A DNA stretch of 64,000 nt from Streptomyces xinghaiensis S187 (GTDB taxonomy: Bacteria > Actinomycetota > Actinomycetes > Streptomycetales > Streptomycetaceae): positions 6,912,501 through 6,976,500 of the forward strand of contig NZ_CP023202.1 in assembly GCF_000220705.2 (NCBI RefSeq). The letters run 5' to 3'. Under the pieces are notes generated by a model, which did no database searches, had not been told where the DNA came from, and saw only the letters and a program-made list of their open reading frames with translations. Each line of letters starts with the position of its first letter. Within the stretch, counting starts at the first letter, position 1. The position numbers were made by a program, and so were the translations under genes. This document shows, piece after piece, positions 1 through 8,474 of the stretch.

Positions 1-647
1 AGCTCGGCCAGGCCCAGCACCGTCCCGATCTCGGTGAGGTCGCCCCGGCGGAAGGTGACGCGCGCGTCCCGCGCGGCCACCGGGTTCCGGTCGACGGAGA
101 GGACGGCCGGCTCCAGCCCCGCCGAAGCGGCGACGTCCGCCATCCAGACGGCGCTCGCCCCCGAGCCGGAGCCGAGTTCGATGATGCTCGCCGGCCGCAG
201 CTCGGAGATCAGCATGGGGATGATCGCGGCATCGTAGACGGACTTGACGAGCGGCAGACCCGCCCAGGTCAGGGTCGACACGACGCCCTGACTCCGATGG
301 ATGGTGCGCTGGTCGGCGGCCATCGCCGCGTGCACCTCCCGCAGCGATCTGCGGAGTCTCTCCGTGGGATCGGCGAACCGGGGCGCCTCCGCCCGGCGGA
401 GAAAGTCGGTCAACTCCGTCACCGCGGCGCGGAATTGCCCCGACCGGCGGGAATCCGGCGCGCCGTCGAGGGCGGAGTGCGCGATCTCGGCGAGCAGCAG
501 CATCCTGTTGTCGAAGAACGTGGGAACGCCGTTCTGCGCCGCCACCTTCCTCCGTACCACCCTGCGGGACCCCGCGATGGCCGACGCCACATCGGCGTCC
601 GGGAGGAACTCCCCGTCAGCTCCGGCTGCTTGTGGTGCGTCCTGCAT
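1..647 (-). CDS. Class I SAM methyltransferase, CmcI-like (3' end cut by window)
   Basis: Partial gene: the reading frame is open to the left edge. Translation gives a helical N-terminal section, then the motif WAGLPLVKSVYDAAIIPML, followed by IIELGSGSGASAVWMAD, a Rossmann SAM-binding motif I, and a motif-II-like LSVDRN. The WxGxPLxKxxxD lead-in before motif I is typical of cephalosporin-hydroxylase (CmcI)-like SAM enzymes; that subfamily assignment is inference. I chose the ATG at 647 because GAGGAAAT lies just upstream; an in-frame ATG at 671 is possible. Either start overlaps the end of the upstream peptidase gene, so it is translationally coupled and belongs to the same minus-strand operon as the radical SAM gene. 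It may O- or N-methylate the peptide product, but the substrate cannot be read from the sequence. Confidence 0.75.
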   Translation of the reverse strand, partial: MQDAPQAAGADGEFLPDADVASAIAGSRRVVRRKVAAQNGVPTFFDNRMLLLAEIAHSALDGAPDSRRSGQFRAAVTELTDFLRRAEAPRFADPTERLRRSLREVHAAMAADQRTIHRSQGVVSTLTWAGLPLVKSVYDAAIIPMLISELRPASIIELGSGSGASAVWMADVAASAGLEPAVLSVDRNPVAARDARVTFRRGDLTEIGTVLGLAE

Positions 648-2055
648 CGATTTCCTCTTCCTGTCCGACATCCCCGTCGTCACCGATGCCGTCGCCCGAG
701 GACTCCGTGCCGGAGGCGGCGACGCGGCGGGCGTAGGCGAGGAGCGCGTCCGCGCGGCCCGGCGGGTCCCGCCGGGCGGCGGCCGTGACGGCTCGCCGTA
801 TCTCCTCCGGCCCGTGGAGAGCGCCGTCCACCACCACCGCCACCCGCTCCGGCGCGAGCAACTCCGCTGCCCGGGCGCGAAACCGGTCCGGGGTGAGGCC
901 CTCCGGCGGGTGCTCCGCCGGTACGGCCGGCGACACGGCGCCGGCTGCTGCCACGGCCGCGGGGCTGCCGGTGGTGGCGGCGCTGTCCCGCCGGTACGCC
1001 TCGACCGTGCTGCGCAGGTCGTCCGCGTCCACCTCCCCGGCCGCGAGGCCGAACAGCTCGCCGAGCGCGGTCACTGCGGCCGGGGCCACCAGGGCCTGGG
1101 CCACCTCGAAGCGGAGCCGGAGCGAGCAGACCCCGCCGTCCTGCCACAGCTCGCCGTGCACGGAGTAGGCCAGGGCGGAAGCGTCCCGCAGGGCCCGGGA
1201 GAGCCGGGACGAGGCGGTTGCCACGAGGAGGCGGCGGGCGATCTCCAGGATCAGGGGGGCGTCGTCCCGGGCCGTGGCCCGGACCCCGAGCATCACCACG
1301 CACCCCCCGCCCCCGGTGCGTCGCCGCAGGGTCAGGGGCCGCACCCGGGCAGCGAAGTTGTCCGCCGGGCTCGGCCGGCCGGGCTCCGAAGACCCCCGGT
1401 GCAGCCTCTCCGCCGCCGTCTCCGGCGCCGGAGACGGGCAGGCCCGGACGAGGGCGCGCAGGTCCACCCGCGCGAGGTCGGCGGCGACCACGAGGTCGCG
1501 GGGCGCGCTCAGCACGCCCCGGTGAAAGGCGTGCACGGCGTCGGCGTCGACGCGCGCGGCGGAGCCGGCGTCACCGGCCATGCCGCGTCCGTACCGGCTG
1601 CCCGGGAACAGTGCCGCGTCGAGCAGCGGTCCCGCGGATCCGCCGGGTGCCCGGCGGGCCGCGGCGAGGGCCCGGCCGCGGTGCCGCGCGAGTGCCCGCA
1701 CCTCCTGAGGCGTGGGGCGGAACGCGCCGAGGACCCGGGCCAGCAGGGCGAGGGCGTCCGCCAGGCAGTCCGGAGTCGAGTCGAGCGTGAGCCGGACCGC
1801 CTGCCACCCCAGGCTGAGAGTGAGGGTCGTGCCCAGCTCCTCCAGCCCGGTCTCGAAGCACTCCCGCGCTCCCCGCTCCCCGGCTCCGCCGTCGCGGCGC
1901 AGGAGCACCGCCCAGGTGGACCCGGTGCCCTCCCGGCCCGGGGGGTCCGCTCCCGCACCGTGCCGCAGCAGCAGGGACGCGGAGGCCGTCAGCCTGCCGG
2001 GCAGGTGGACGGGGACCAGCCGGGTCCGGGGCGTCCGTGCGCGGGACGCCCTCAC
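616..2055 (-). CDS. M16 (insulinase-like) peptidase homologue, catalytically inactive half
   Basis: About 479 aa. It has the overall look of an M16B subunit: two repeated halves, arginine-rich helices and a segment with SRLSRALRDASALAYSV, the substrate-binding R/Y region of M16 partners. No HxxEH zinc motif is visible at the N-terminus; the corresponding place reads ECFETGLEELG. The GTG start overlaps the stop of the active M16 gene (GTGA), the classic arrangement of an active/inactive M16 heterodimer such as PqqF/G-type or AlbE/F-type processors. Inferred role: the non-catalytic subunit of a protease that trims leader or follower from the modified peptide. A longer open frame runs upstream to 2433 but is only the antisense-style shadow of the neighbour. 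Assignment to M16 is firm; the heterodimer role is inference. Confidence 0.75.
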   Translation of the reverse strand: MRASRARTPRTRLVPVHLPGRLTASASLLLRHGAGADPPGREGTGSTWAVLLRRDGGAGERGARECFETGLEELGTTLTLSLGWQAVRLTLDSTPDCLADALALLARVLGAFRPTPQEVRALARHRGRALAAARRAPGGSAGPLLDAALFPGSRYGRGMAGDAGSAARVDADAVHAFHRGVLSAPRDLVVAADLARVDLRALVRACPSPAPETAAERLHRGSSEPGRPSPADNFAARVRPLTLRRRTGGGGCVVMLGVRATARDDAPLILEIARRLLVATASSRLSRALRDASALAYSVHGELWQDGGVCSLRLRFEVAQALVAPAAVTALGELFGLAAGEVDADDLRSTVEAYRRDSAATTGSPAAVAAAGAVSPAVPAEHPPEGLTPDRFRARAAELLAPERVAVVVDGALHGPEEIRRAVTAAARRDPPGRADALLAYARRVAASGTESSGDGIGDDGDVGQEEEIDAGRTTSSRS

Positions 2056-3353
2056 CGCGCGGTCTCCGCGGCCACGGTGCCCGCCTCGTCGCAGACGAGG
2101 AAGGTCGCGGCGGCCGTGCTGCGCCCGGCGGCGTGCACGACGGCCTGCTCGGTGACGTCGGCGACCGCCTCGGCCGCGGTGTACGCGTGGTGCGCCCCGC
2201 CGGTGACGCGGGTGTGGACGGCGAACGCCTCCGCCCGCCGGGCGGGGTCGTCCAGCCCGGCGAGCCGCTGCCACCGGACGAGCCGGACGGCCCGCTGGAG
2301 TTCCCGGGGCGCGAGGCCGCCGGAGACCGAGGTGAGAGCGGTCCGCACGCCGTCCAGCAGGCGTGCCCCGGTGGTGCCCGGTGTGGCGGCCACCGCGCCG
2401 TAGAGCAGCGAGCTGCCCCGCTCCAGTTCCCACGAGGCCAGCAGCTCCCCGGCCGGGCGGGCGATGCGGGCGCCGCGTACGGCCGAGCGGAACAGCCGGC
2501 TGCCCCTGCCCAGGCCGAGAACCGCCGCCAGCACGGCGTACGCGGGGTGTTCCCGGGCGCCGTACGGCGGAGTGTGCAGCAGGGCGTACACCCGGGGCGG
2601 GGTGCCTCCGGGGCAGGTGGTCCGGGCGACGGCGGGTGAGGTGCGGAGCGGGCCGGAGGGCCGGTCCGGGGGTGGCGGGACGTCGCCGCCCCCGGGGGCG
2701 GCGCCGAGGGTGGTGGCGGCCGTGCCGGCCACCGTGTCCGGGTCCAGGTCGCCGACCACGACCAGGGTGGCCCGCTCGGGCCGGTAGTGCAGGCGGTGGA
2801 AGCGGGCGACCTCCTCCGGGGAGAGGCGGCCCAGCGCGTCCGTGTCGCCCATCGACGGGTGGCGGTACGGGTGGCCGGGAGGGTACGCGTGCTCGAAGAG
2901 CAGCCGCGCCGCGTCGCCGAAGGGCCCGCGGCAGCGCTCCCGTTCCTCCCGCCGGACCAGCGCCAGATGGCCGGCGAGGGCCCGCTCGTCGAACTCCCGC
3001 GCCAGGTTGGTCATCCGGTCGGCCTCCATGGCCAGGGCCAGCGGCAGCAGTTCGGACGGGACGGTCATGGTGAAGGCCGAACGGTCCTGGTTGGTGGACG
3101 CGTTGACGTCCCGGGCGCCGGCGCGCCGGAGGGTCTCCAGGAAGTCGGGGTGTCTGCGGGTGCCCAGGAACATCAGGTGCTCCAGGAAGTGCGCGAGACC
3201 GTGGTGGCCGGGTGCCTCGTGCCGGGAACCGACGTCGTACCGCAGGTGGACGTGGAGCCCGCGCAGGGCCGGGTCCCGCTGGGCGACCACGGTCAGCCCG
3301 TTCGCCAGGCGCGTGGTGGACAGCGGGCCGTGCGGGGCGTCGTACCGTTCCAC
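2052..3353 (-). CDS. M16B zinc metallopeptidase, active subunit
   Basis: 433 aa. The inverted zinc motif HFLEH (H55, E58, H59) sits in the usual place, followed about 75 residues later by AMEADRM, which supplies the third ligand glutamate. The N-terminus LANGLTVVAQ is standard for the family. The length matches single M16B subunits rather than the 900-aa insulysins, so it should pair with the downstream inactive homologue with which it overlaps by 4 bases. It lies 6 bases after the small DUF5825-like gene in the operon. M16 pairs mature several RiPPs (PQQ, subtilosin-type), so the inferred substrate is the modified precursor peptide of this cluster. It has no signal peptide, so it would act in the cytoplasm. 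Confidence 0.85.
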   Translation of the reverse strand: MERYDAPHGPLSTTRLANGLTVVAQRDPALRGLHVHLRYDVGSRHEAPGHHGLAHFLEHLMFLGTRRHPDFLETLRRAGARDVNASTNQDRSAFTMTVPSELLPLALAMEADRMTNLAREFDERALAGHLALVRREERERCRGPFGDAARLLFEHAYPPGHPYRHPSMGDTDALGRLSPEEVARFHRLHYRPERATLVVVGDLDPDTVAGTAATTLGAAPGGGDVPPPPDRPSGPLRTSPAVARTTCPGGTPPRVYALLHTPPYGAREHPAYAVLAAVLGLGRGSRLFRSAVRGARIARPAGELLASWELERGSSLLYGAVAATPGTTGARLLDGVRTALTSVSGGLAPRELQRAVRLVRWQRLAGLDDPARRAEAFAVHTRVTGGAHHAYTAAEAVADVTEQAVVHAAGRSTAAATFLVCDEAGTVAAETAR

Positions 3354-3359
3354 CGCTGC

Positions 3360-3926
3360 TCAGACCCTGGCGTAGGCGAAGCGCACGGGCAGGGCCAGGC
3401 AGTGGCCGGGATCCAGCGCGAGCACCAGGCGCTCCTTCGCGAGGCGGGCCAGCGCACGCCGGTCGCCGGGGTCCGGGGCGGCCGGGGCCGCGTATCTGCG
3501 CAGCAGGTGCCCGTAGGGCCGGTCCGGGACGGTGTGGCGGCGCGGTGCCCGTGCGTCGCGCAGGTCGTCGACGACGACGAAGCCCGGTCCGCGCCGCAGG
3601 GTCAGCAGGGGCGCGGGCGGGACGGGCCAGGCCGGTCCGGCGTCGCCCCGCGGCGGGTCCAGATGGTGCAGCAGCTCTGCCGGTACGTCCCCGGTGCCGC
3701 CCTCCCAGTAGACCCGCAGGCCGGTCCCCGCGGCCTCGGTGAGCAGGTGCAGGAAACGCACGGTCGCGGCAGGGTCGGTGGTGGAGAGGCGGACGGGACG
3801 GTTGATCACCAGGCCGCGCATGCCCGAGCGCGCCCAGGCCGCCAGCGTCTCCCTGCCGGGGGCTTCCTCGGGCGAGCAGGGCACCAGGAGGGAGGACCGG
3901 GTGGTGGTCCGGGCCGGTTCACTCAT
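3360..3926 (-). CDS. Small RiPP-cluster protein, possibly DUF5825-like
   Basis: 188 aa, no membrane segment or signal peptide. Visible features are an N-terminal SLLVPCSPEEAPG, a central GLRVYWEGG and a C-terminal LRRYAAPAAPDPGDRRALARLAKERLVL helix ending in LALPVRFAYARV. The start ATG overlaps the radical SAM stop by 8 bases, so the two products are made together, and a direct partnership (substrate delivery or recognition) is likely. From memory, proteins of this size next to B12-type RiPP radical SAM enzymes in Streptomyces are annotated DUF5825; I cannot verify the match here. I see no catalytic motif and do not assign a reaction. Confidence 0.6.
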   Translation of the reverse strand: MSEPARTTTRSSLLVPCSPEEAPGRETLAAWARSGMRGLVINRPVRLSTTDPAATVRFLHLLTEAAGTGLRVYWEGGTGDVPAELLHHLDPPRGDAGPAWPVPPAPLLTLRRGPGFVVVDDLRDARAPRRHTVPDRPYGHLLRRYAAPAAPDPGDRRALARLAKERLVLALDPGHCLALPVRFAYARV

Positions 3927-5829
3927 GGCCGAGTCCGGTGGGCAGGGCCACGTACCGGCCGTCCTCGTGGAAGAGCCAGCGCCGCTCCCGCCACTCCTCC
4001 AGCAGTCCGGTCACCCGGTCCTCGGTCCCCGGGATGCCCTGTGCGGTCACCTCGCGGGTGACGCCCGCGGCGGAGCGGCCCTTCAGGGTGGCGCGGAAGG
4101 CCGCGACGGCGAGCGGGGTGCGGAGCACCTCCTGGACCGGGGTGGGGCTGCGCTCGTCGACGATCCGCAGTGTGTCCCCCTCGGGGAGCGCCACCAGCCG
4201 GCGGCCCCGGTGGTGGGCGCGCCAGGTGTCCACGGCGGCCCGCAGGCGGTCCGCGACCTCCTCGGAGATGCCGGCGGGTCTGCTCTCGAACACGTAGCCG
4301 ATGTCGGCCACCTCCTCGGCGGGCAGCCGGTAGACCTTCTGCAGCAGCCCGGAGGGGCCGAGGTTCTCCAGGCCCAGCGCGGGGTCGTTGTAGAAGGGGC
4401 TGAAGCGGGTGAGGACGGCCCGGTAGACACCCTCGGGCGGGGTGAGGTGCCAGAGCCCCGGCAACTGCTCGATGATCTGCTCGTAGTCGGCCTCCGTCTC
4501 CCCGGGGAAGCCGTAGAGGAAGTTCCAGCCGGGGAAGACGGCGACGGTGCGGCTGTCCCGCAGCAGGCGTACGTTCTGCCAGCCGGTGACGCCCTTGCGC
4601 ATCAGCCGGAGCACATGGGTGCTCAGGCTCTCGATGCCCGGCTGGACCTGGGTGACCCCGGCGTCGGCCAGCACCTTGAGCTGGCCCATCCCGAGGTTCG
4701 ACTTGATCTCGAAGAAGAGCCGCAGGTCCCAGGGCTGCTCGGCGAGCTTCGGCAGCAGGTCGCGGAGGTAGCCCATGTCCATGATGTTGTCCGCGAAGAC
4801 GACGTCGAGGACCTGGTGGTCGCGGACCGCGTTGGCGATCTCGGCCAGGACGCGGTCGGAGGACTTCGCCCGGAAGGCCATCAGGGAGCCGTTCAGGCCG
4901 CAGAAGGTGCAGTGGTGCTTCTCGCCCCACCAGCAGCCCCGTCCTCCCTCGAGCTGGATCTTCGGCTCCACGTCCGCCACCGCCCGGGCGGCCCGGAAGG
5001 TGGCGAAGTAGCCGCTGAGGTCCGCCTCGGGAACGGCGTCGATGGGAAGCCCCGCCGACGGCTGCTCGTTGGCCCGCGCCCGGCCCCCGGCGTCCCGCCA
5101 GCACAGGCCGGGGACCGCGGCGAGCCGTGCCGCCGCCGGGGCAGCGCCCGGCTCCGTACGGGCCAGCAGCCGCAGCAGCGCGGGGAAGACCGACTCCCCC
5201 TCGCCGCGCACCACATAGTCCAGGAAGGAGAAGTTCCGGTGCAGCGCCTCGCCCTGCACGTCGTCGCAGTTGGCGCCGCCCATGACCGTGACCACCCCGG
5301 GAGCCCGTTCCTTGAGGGCGCGGGCCAGGGCCAGACTCGGCATGTTCTGGTCGAAGGTGCTGGTCATCCCGACCAGGTCGTACCCGCCCGCGGCCAGTTC
5401 GCCGGCGAGCGCGTCGACGAAGCCGGAGCTGAGCCGGTACATCTCCACCGCTGCCCGCAGATCGGCCCCGCTGCCGGTCGCCGCGGTGTGGAAGGCCGAC
5501 CCGACCGGTTCCTCGAAGCCGTACAGGGCGGGCGAGAAGATCCACTCACCGGTCGCCACGTAGTAGCCGTCGACGATGCGCCCGTAGTCGGCGCTGCCGA
5601 TGGCGCCCCCGGTGCGCTCGTGGACGTGGTCGGCCCAGCGGATGTTGGCGTAGACGGTGTCGACCGCGTCGACCTCCTCCAGCGCGCGGGCGGCCGGCGC
5701 GAGGGTGCTGATGGCCATCGAGGGCATGTCGAGCGCCGCCCAGGGCATGCACACCAGCGCCACCCGCAGCGTGCGGACGGGCCCCCGCTCCGGGGCTTCG
5801 GGAAGGCCGAGGAACTCCGTCGTGGGCAT
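3919..5829 (-). CDS. B12-binding radical SAM enzyme, RiPP C-methyltransferase type
   Basis: 636 aa. An N-terminal Rossmann-like cobalamin-binding region (about residues 20-220, with LVGMTSTFDQNMPSLALAR and VVTVMGGANCDD) precedes a radical SAM core whose cluster motif is CWWGEKHHCTFC. The cysteines are C299, C307 and C310, spaced CX7CX2C rather than the usual CX3CX2C. The GCWWGEKHHCTFCGLNG stretch is, to my knowledge, the hallmark of the family annotated RiPP maturation radical SAM protein 1 / C-methyltransferase (TIGR03975). Known members use SAM and cobalamin to methylate unactivated carbons or otherwise modify ribosomal peptides. It starts 12 bases after the pentapeptide gene and overlaps the small partner gene. 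Role as the key modifying enzyme of the precursor at 11036-11194 is inferred from the operon. Confidence 0.9.
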   Translation of the reverse strand: MPTTEFLGLPEAPERGPVRTLRVALVCMPWAALDMPSMAISTLAPAARALEEVDAVDTVYANIRWADHVHERTGGAIGSADYGRIVDGYYVATGEWIFSPALYGFEEPVGSAFHTAATGSGADLRAAVEMYRLSSGFVDALAGELAAGGYDLVGMTSTFDQNMPSLALARALKERAPGVVTVMGGANCDDVQGEALHRNFSFLDYVVRGEGESVFPALLRLLARTEPGAAPAAARLAAVPGLCWRDAGGRARANEQPSAGLPIDAVPEADLSGYFATFRAARAVADVEPKIQLEGGRGCWWGEKHHCTFCGLNGSLMAFRAKSSDRVLAEIANAVRDHQVLDVVFADNIMDMGYLRDLLPKLAEQPWDLRLFFEIKSNLGMGQLKVLADAGVTQVQPGIESLSTHVLRLMRKGVTGWQNVRLLRDSRTVAVFPGWNFLYGFPGETEADYEQIIEQLPGLWHLTPPEGVYRAVLTRFSPFYNDPALGLENLGPSGLLQKVYRLPAEEVADIGYVFESRPAGISEEVADRLRAAVDTWRAHHRGRRLVALPEGDTLRIVDERSPTPVQEVLRTPLAVAAFRATLKGRSAAGVTREVTAQGIPGTEDRVTGLLEEWRERRWLFHEDGRYVALPTGLGHE

Positions 5830-5841
5830 GGGCCTGCTCCT

Positions 5842-6528
5842 TCACACGCGGGCGTTGACGGGCTTGGGCAGGTGCGTCCCCCGGTAGTCCGCGCGCTCGA
5901 TGCCGGCACCCTCGGTGAACGCCTCGTCGAAGGACACGTCCCAGACGTACGCGGACCAGAAGTCCGCTCCGCGGAAGGCCGTTCGCCGGCAGGTGGACTC
6001 GCGCAGGTCGGAGTGGCGGAGGTCGGTGCGCCGCAGGTCGGCCTCGGTGAGGTCCGCGCCGAAGAGGCTGGCACGGCGCAGCGTCGCTCCCGAGAGGTCG
6101 GCGGAGCGCAGGCCGGCGCGGGCCAGGTCGGCGCTCTCCAGCCGGCTGCCCGAGAGGTCGGCGCCGGAGAGGTCCGCGCCGGTCAGCCGGGCCCCCGTCA
6201 GGTCCGCGCCCCGCAGGTCCGCGCCGCGCAGGTCGGTTCCGGCGCCGTGGCCGCGGAGCAGGAGCCAGCCGTCGACGAGCGCCAGCGTGCGCAGGCCGGT
6301 CTCCTCCTTGACGACGAGGGCCAGGGTCCGCATGCCCAGGCCGGCCGCGGCGACCTCGGCCGCGGTCCGCGCCAGGGGCACTCCGGCGGCGGGCAGGGGG
6401 GAGGCGAGGACCGGGTCGGTGCCGGCGGGCCCCCGCAGCCGGCCGTCCAGCGGCAGCAGGCCGCAGCCGCCGGGGCCGGCCGCGTCGTCGCCGACCTCGG
6501 CCAGCACCACATCCAGCAGGCTATGCAC
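5842..6528 (-). CDS. Pentapeptide-repeat protein
   Basis: 228 aa. Residues 1-95 form an unassigned N-terminal domain; residues about 98-190 are a run of A(D/N)LxG-type five-residue repeats that fold as a right-handed quadrilateral beta-helix; the C-terminus has FRGADFWSAYVWDVSF. I chose the GTG at 6528, which overlaps the stop of the oxygenase gene before it and has AGGAG upstream. Pentapeptide proteins can mimic DNA and protect gyrase (Qnr, McbG, AlbG) or act as scaffolds. In an antibiotic-like operon a self-immunity role is attractive, but the fused N-terminal domain also allows a scaffold role for the modifying enzymes. Neither is shown by the sequence. Confidence 0.85.
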   Translation of the reverse strand: MHSLLDVVLAEVGDDAAGPGGCGLLPLDGRLRGPAGTDPVLASPLPAAGVPLARTAAEVAAAGLGMRTLALVVKEETGLRTLALVDGWLLLRGHGAGTDLRGADLRGADLTGARLTGADLSGADLSGSRLESADLARAGLRSADLSGATLRRASLFGADLTEADLRRTDLRHSDLRESTCRRTAFRGADFWSAYVWDVSFDEAFTEGAGIERADYRGTHLPKPVNARV

Positions 6529-7207
6529 GGGTTCTGCTCCTCTCGTCACCCGTCCGGGGGGCCCGGACGGGTTCGCCTTCCATGAAGAAGAAGTTCTGGG
6601 TGAGCCGGCCTTCCCCGGGGGCGTCGCCGAACAGTTCGGTGATGCCGTGGAAGAGGCGGCCCCCTCGGAAGACGACGCACCGGTTGTAGGCCAGCTCCAC
6701 CTCGTGGAGGGTTTCCCACCGGTCCTCCGAGGCGGTGTCCCGCAGGACGTACCGCTCGTCGAACTCCTCCCTGCTCCGGCAGCCGAAGCGGGCCAGCTCA
6801 CCGTCCGCCGGGACCCGGTCCAGGCCGGTGGGGAGGTGGCGGTAGAACCCCAGCCCTCCCCGGGCGTGTTCGGCCGGCGAGAGGTAGACCACGGCCGTCC
6901 AGTCGACGAAGTCGAGGTGCACGCGGGTCTGCCCGGCGTCGGACCGGGTCGCGATCCGGAACTTGCCGAACACCAGCTGCCGGGGGTCGTGGAAGACGGG
7001 GGCGCCGACGATCTCCGCCAGGCGCCGGGCGTGCCCCTCGGAGGCGTAGGCCTTGACGCTCTCCCGGCCGGGGAAGTTCGCCGCCTCGCCGAAGCCGCGG
7101 TACTCGGCCGCGAGGGCCAGCTCCCTGACGCGGTCCGGGTCCTGGTAGAAGCCGTCGACGACCAGGACGTCGCCGCCGAGCGCGCGCTCGACGCGGGGGG
7201 CGGTCAC
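6521..7207 (-). CDS. DUF6445-type 2OG-Fe(II) oxygenase, copy 1
   Basis: 228 aa. The double-stranded beta-helix iron site is visible as VHLDF (H97, D99) and LFHGIT (H187), followed by GRLTQNFFF, where the arginine is placed to bind 2-oxoglutarate. The start is a GTG overlapping the previous stop (GTGA). It is the most divergent of three tandem paralogues, sharing VVDxFYxDPDxVR at the N-terminus and the C-terminal FFF motif. Family knowledge: DUF6445 proteins resemble prolyl/asparaginyl hydroxylase-like dioxygenases; reactions of most are unknown. Inferred to hydroxylate or desaturate side chains of the peptide in this cluster. Confidence 0.8.
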   Translation of the reverse strand: MTAPRVERALGGDVLVVDGFYQDPDRVRELALAAEYRGFGEAANFPGRESVKAYASEGHARRLAEIVGAPVFHDPRQLVFGKFRIATRSDAGQTRVHLDFVDWTAVVYLSPAEHARGGLGFYRHLPTGLDRVPADGELARFGCRSREEFDERYVLRDTASEDRWETLHEVELAYNRCVVFRGGRLFHGITELFGDAPGEGRLTQNFFFMEGEPVRAPRTGDERSRTRA

Positions 7208-7872
7208 CGCGCCGCCGCTTCCGCCGGGGCCGGCATCCGGCGCACCGCGCCGGGGACGGAACGGACCTCGTTGAAGAAGAAGTTGTGGGTGATCCGCGCG
7301 TTGGCCGGACGGTCCCCCAGCCCGCCGAGCGGCGCGTGGTAGAGCTCGCAGCCGCGGAAGAGCACCAGCCGGTTGTAGACCGGGGCGACCCAGTCCGTCA
7401 GCTCCCACTTGCCGAGGTCGGCCATGTCGCGCCGGGCGACGCCCTCCTCGAAGGCGTCGGCGTCGGCGAACCCGAGCGACCTCGCCACCCGGTCGCTGGG
7501 CGGCCGGCTGAACCCCGTCTCCCGGTGCCGGAAGAACCCGGTGCCCGCGGCGGCGGGCGCGCCGGGGGTGAGGTAGACCATGCCGGCCCAGTCGACCGCG
7601 GTGTCGGCGTGCACCTTGGTGGCCCGCCCGGTCTCCTCGGTGATCACCCGGAAGCCGCCCCAGGTGAGCCGGTCCCCGTCCACGTGGACCGCCGACCCCA
7701 CGATCCGCTCGATCGCCCGCTGGAGCGCGTCCGTGCTGAGCGCCTTGTTGCTCTGCCAGCCCGGGTAGTTGTACCGGCTCGCGCTCTTGAAGTCGGAGCG
7801 GAGCGCGGCGGCCCGCACGCTGTCCGGGTCGGCGTAGAAGTCGTCGACGACGATCAGTCTGCTGCGCATCAC
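7204..7872 (-). CDS. DUF6445-type 2OG-Fe(II) oxygenase, copy 2
   Basis: 222 aa, beginning LIVVDDFYADPDSVR. The iron facial triad reads VHADTA (H88, D90) and ELYHAPLG (H179), and ARITHNFFF carries the co-substrate arginine. Two starts are possible within GTGATG: GTG at 7872 gives a 4-base overlap with the preceding gene, ATG at 7869 gives a 1-base overlap. Tandem paralogue of the genes on both sides; all three keep a complete iron site, so all are probably active and may act at different residues. The length is normal for a single DSBH domain. Confidence 0.85.
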   Translation of the reverse strand: MMRSRLIVVDDFYADPDSVRAAALRSDFKSASRYNYPGWQSNKALSTDALQRAIERIVGSAVHVDGDRLTWGGFRVITEETGRATKVHADTAVDWAGMVYLTPGAPAAAGTGFFRHRETGFSRPPSDRVARSLGFADADAFEEGVARRDMADLGKWELTDWVAPVYNRLVLFRGCELYHAPLGGLGDRPANARITHNFFFNEVRSVPGAVRRMPAPAEAAAR

Positions 7873-8474
7873 GAGGCCCTCTCTTCATCGAAGAAGAAGC
7901 GCTGGGTCAGACGTCCGTCGGCCGGGCCGGTGCCGAAGCCCGAACTCGCCCGGTGGAAGCGGGTGCCGCCGCGCAGCAGGACCAGGCGGTTGTAGACCAT
8001 GCTGACGCGGGACATCTCCTCCCATGCCTCCGGCCGTACCTTGTCCGGGAAATAGACGTCCTTCATCCAGTGCTCGCGGTCGTCGTAGCCGAGCTCCACG
8101 GCCTTCGCGTCGTCCGGCGGGCCCAGGAGGCCGCTGTCGCGGTGCCGGAAGAAGGACAGGCCGCCGTCGCACCGGCCGGGCGGGACCAGGTAGACGATGC
8201 CCGCCCAGTCGGTGTCGTCGTAGTGGGTGGTCAGCGGGACGTTCGCGGACTCCCCGGTGAAGGCGAACACGCCGAAACCCATCACCGCCGGGTCGTACCG
8301 CACGCGGATGCCGAGGATCTCGCCGAAGGCTTCGGCGACCCCGCGCCCGGCGAAGGAGTTGTAGGTCTCGGCGTCGTAGGTACGGCCCTCGTCGGTCTTC
8401 TGCGGTGACCAGTCCCCCCTTTCCAGGGCCAGGGCGCGCACCCGGTCCGGGTCCGCGTAGAAGTCATCGACCAC
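7869..8474 (-). CDS. DUF6445-type 2OG-Fe(II) oxygenase, copy 3 (start uncertain)
   Basis: About 201 aa from the GTG at 8474 (VVDDFYADPDRVR). The iron site is THYDDT (H84, D86) and TRFHRAS (H174), followed by GRLTQRFFFDEE. The paralogues have 6-10 residues before VVDDFY, but upstream in this frame there is no ATG/GTG: the codons are ATC (8492), CTG (8480), then GTG. A GGAGAG Shine-Dalgarno lies 6 bases before the ATC, so initiation at a non-standard codon, or a shorter N-terminus from GTG or CTG, must be considered. The gene overlaps the end of the MFS gene by about 11 bases. Function is as for the other copies. Confidence 0.8.
   Translation of the reverse strand: MVDDFYADPDRVRALALERGDWSPQKTDEGRTYDAETYNSFAGRGVAEAFGEILGIRVRYDPAVMGFGVFAFTGESANVPLTTHYDDTDWAGIVYLVPPGRCDGGLSFFRHRDSGLLGPPDDAKAVELGYDDREHWMKDVYFPDKVRPEAWEEMSRVSMVYNRLVLLRGGTRFHRASSGFGTGPADGRLTQRFFFDEERAS

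Noticed and set aside
3739..6585. A very long open plus-strand frame opposite the radical SAM and pentapeptide genes
   Set aside because: It is antisense to well-supported genes, is Gly/Val/Glu/Arg-rich with no domain, and is the usual shadow of GC-rich codon bias.
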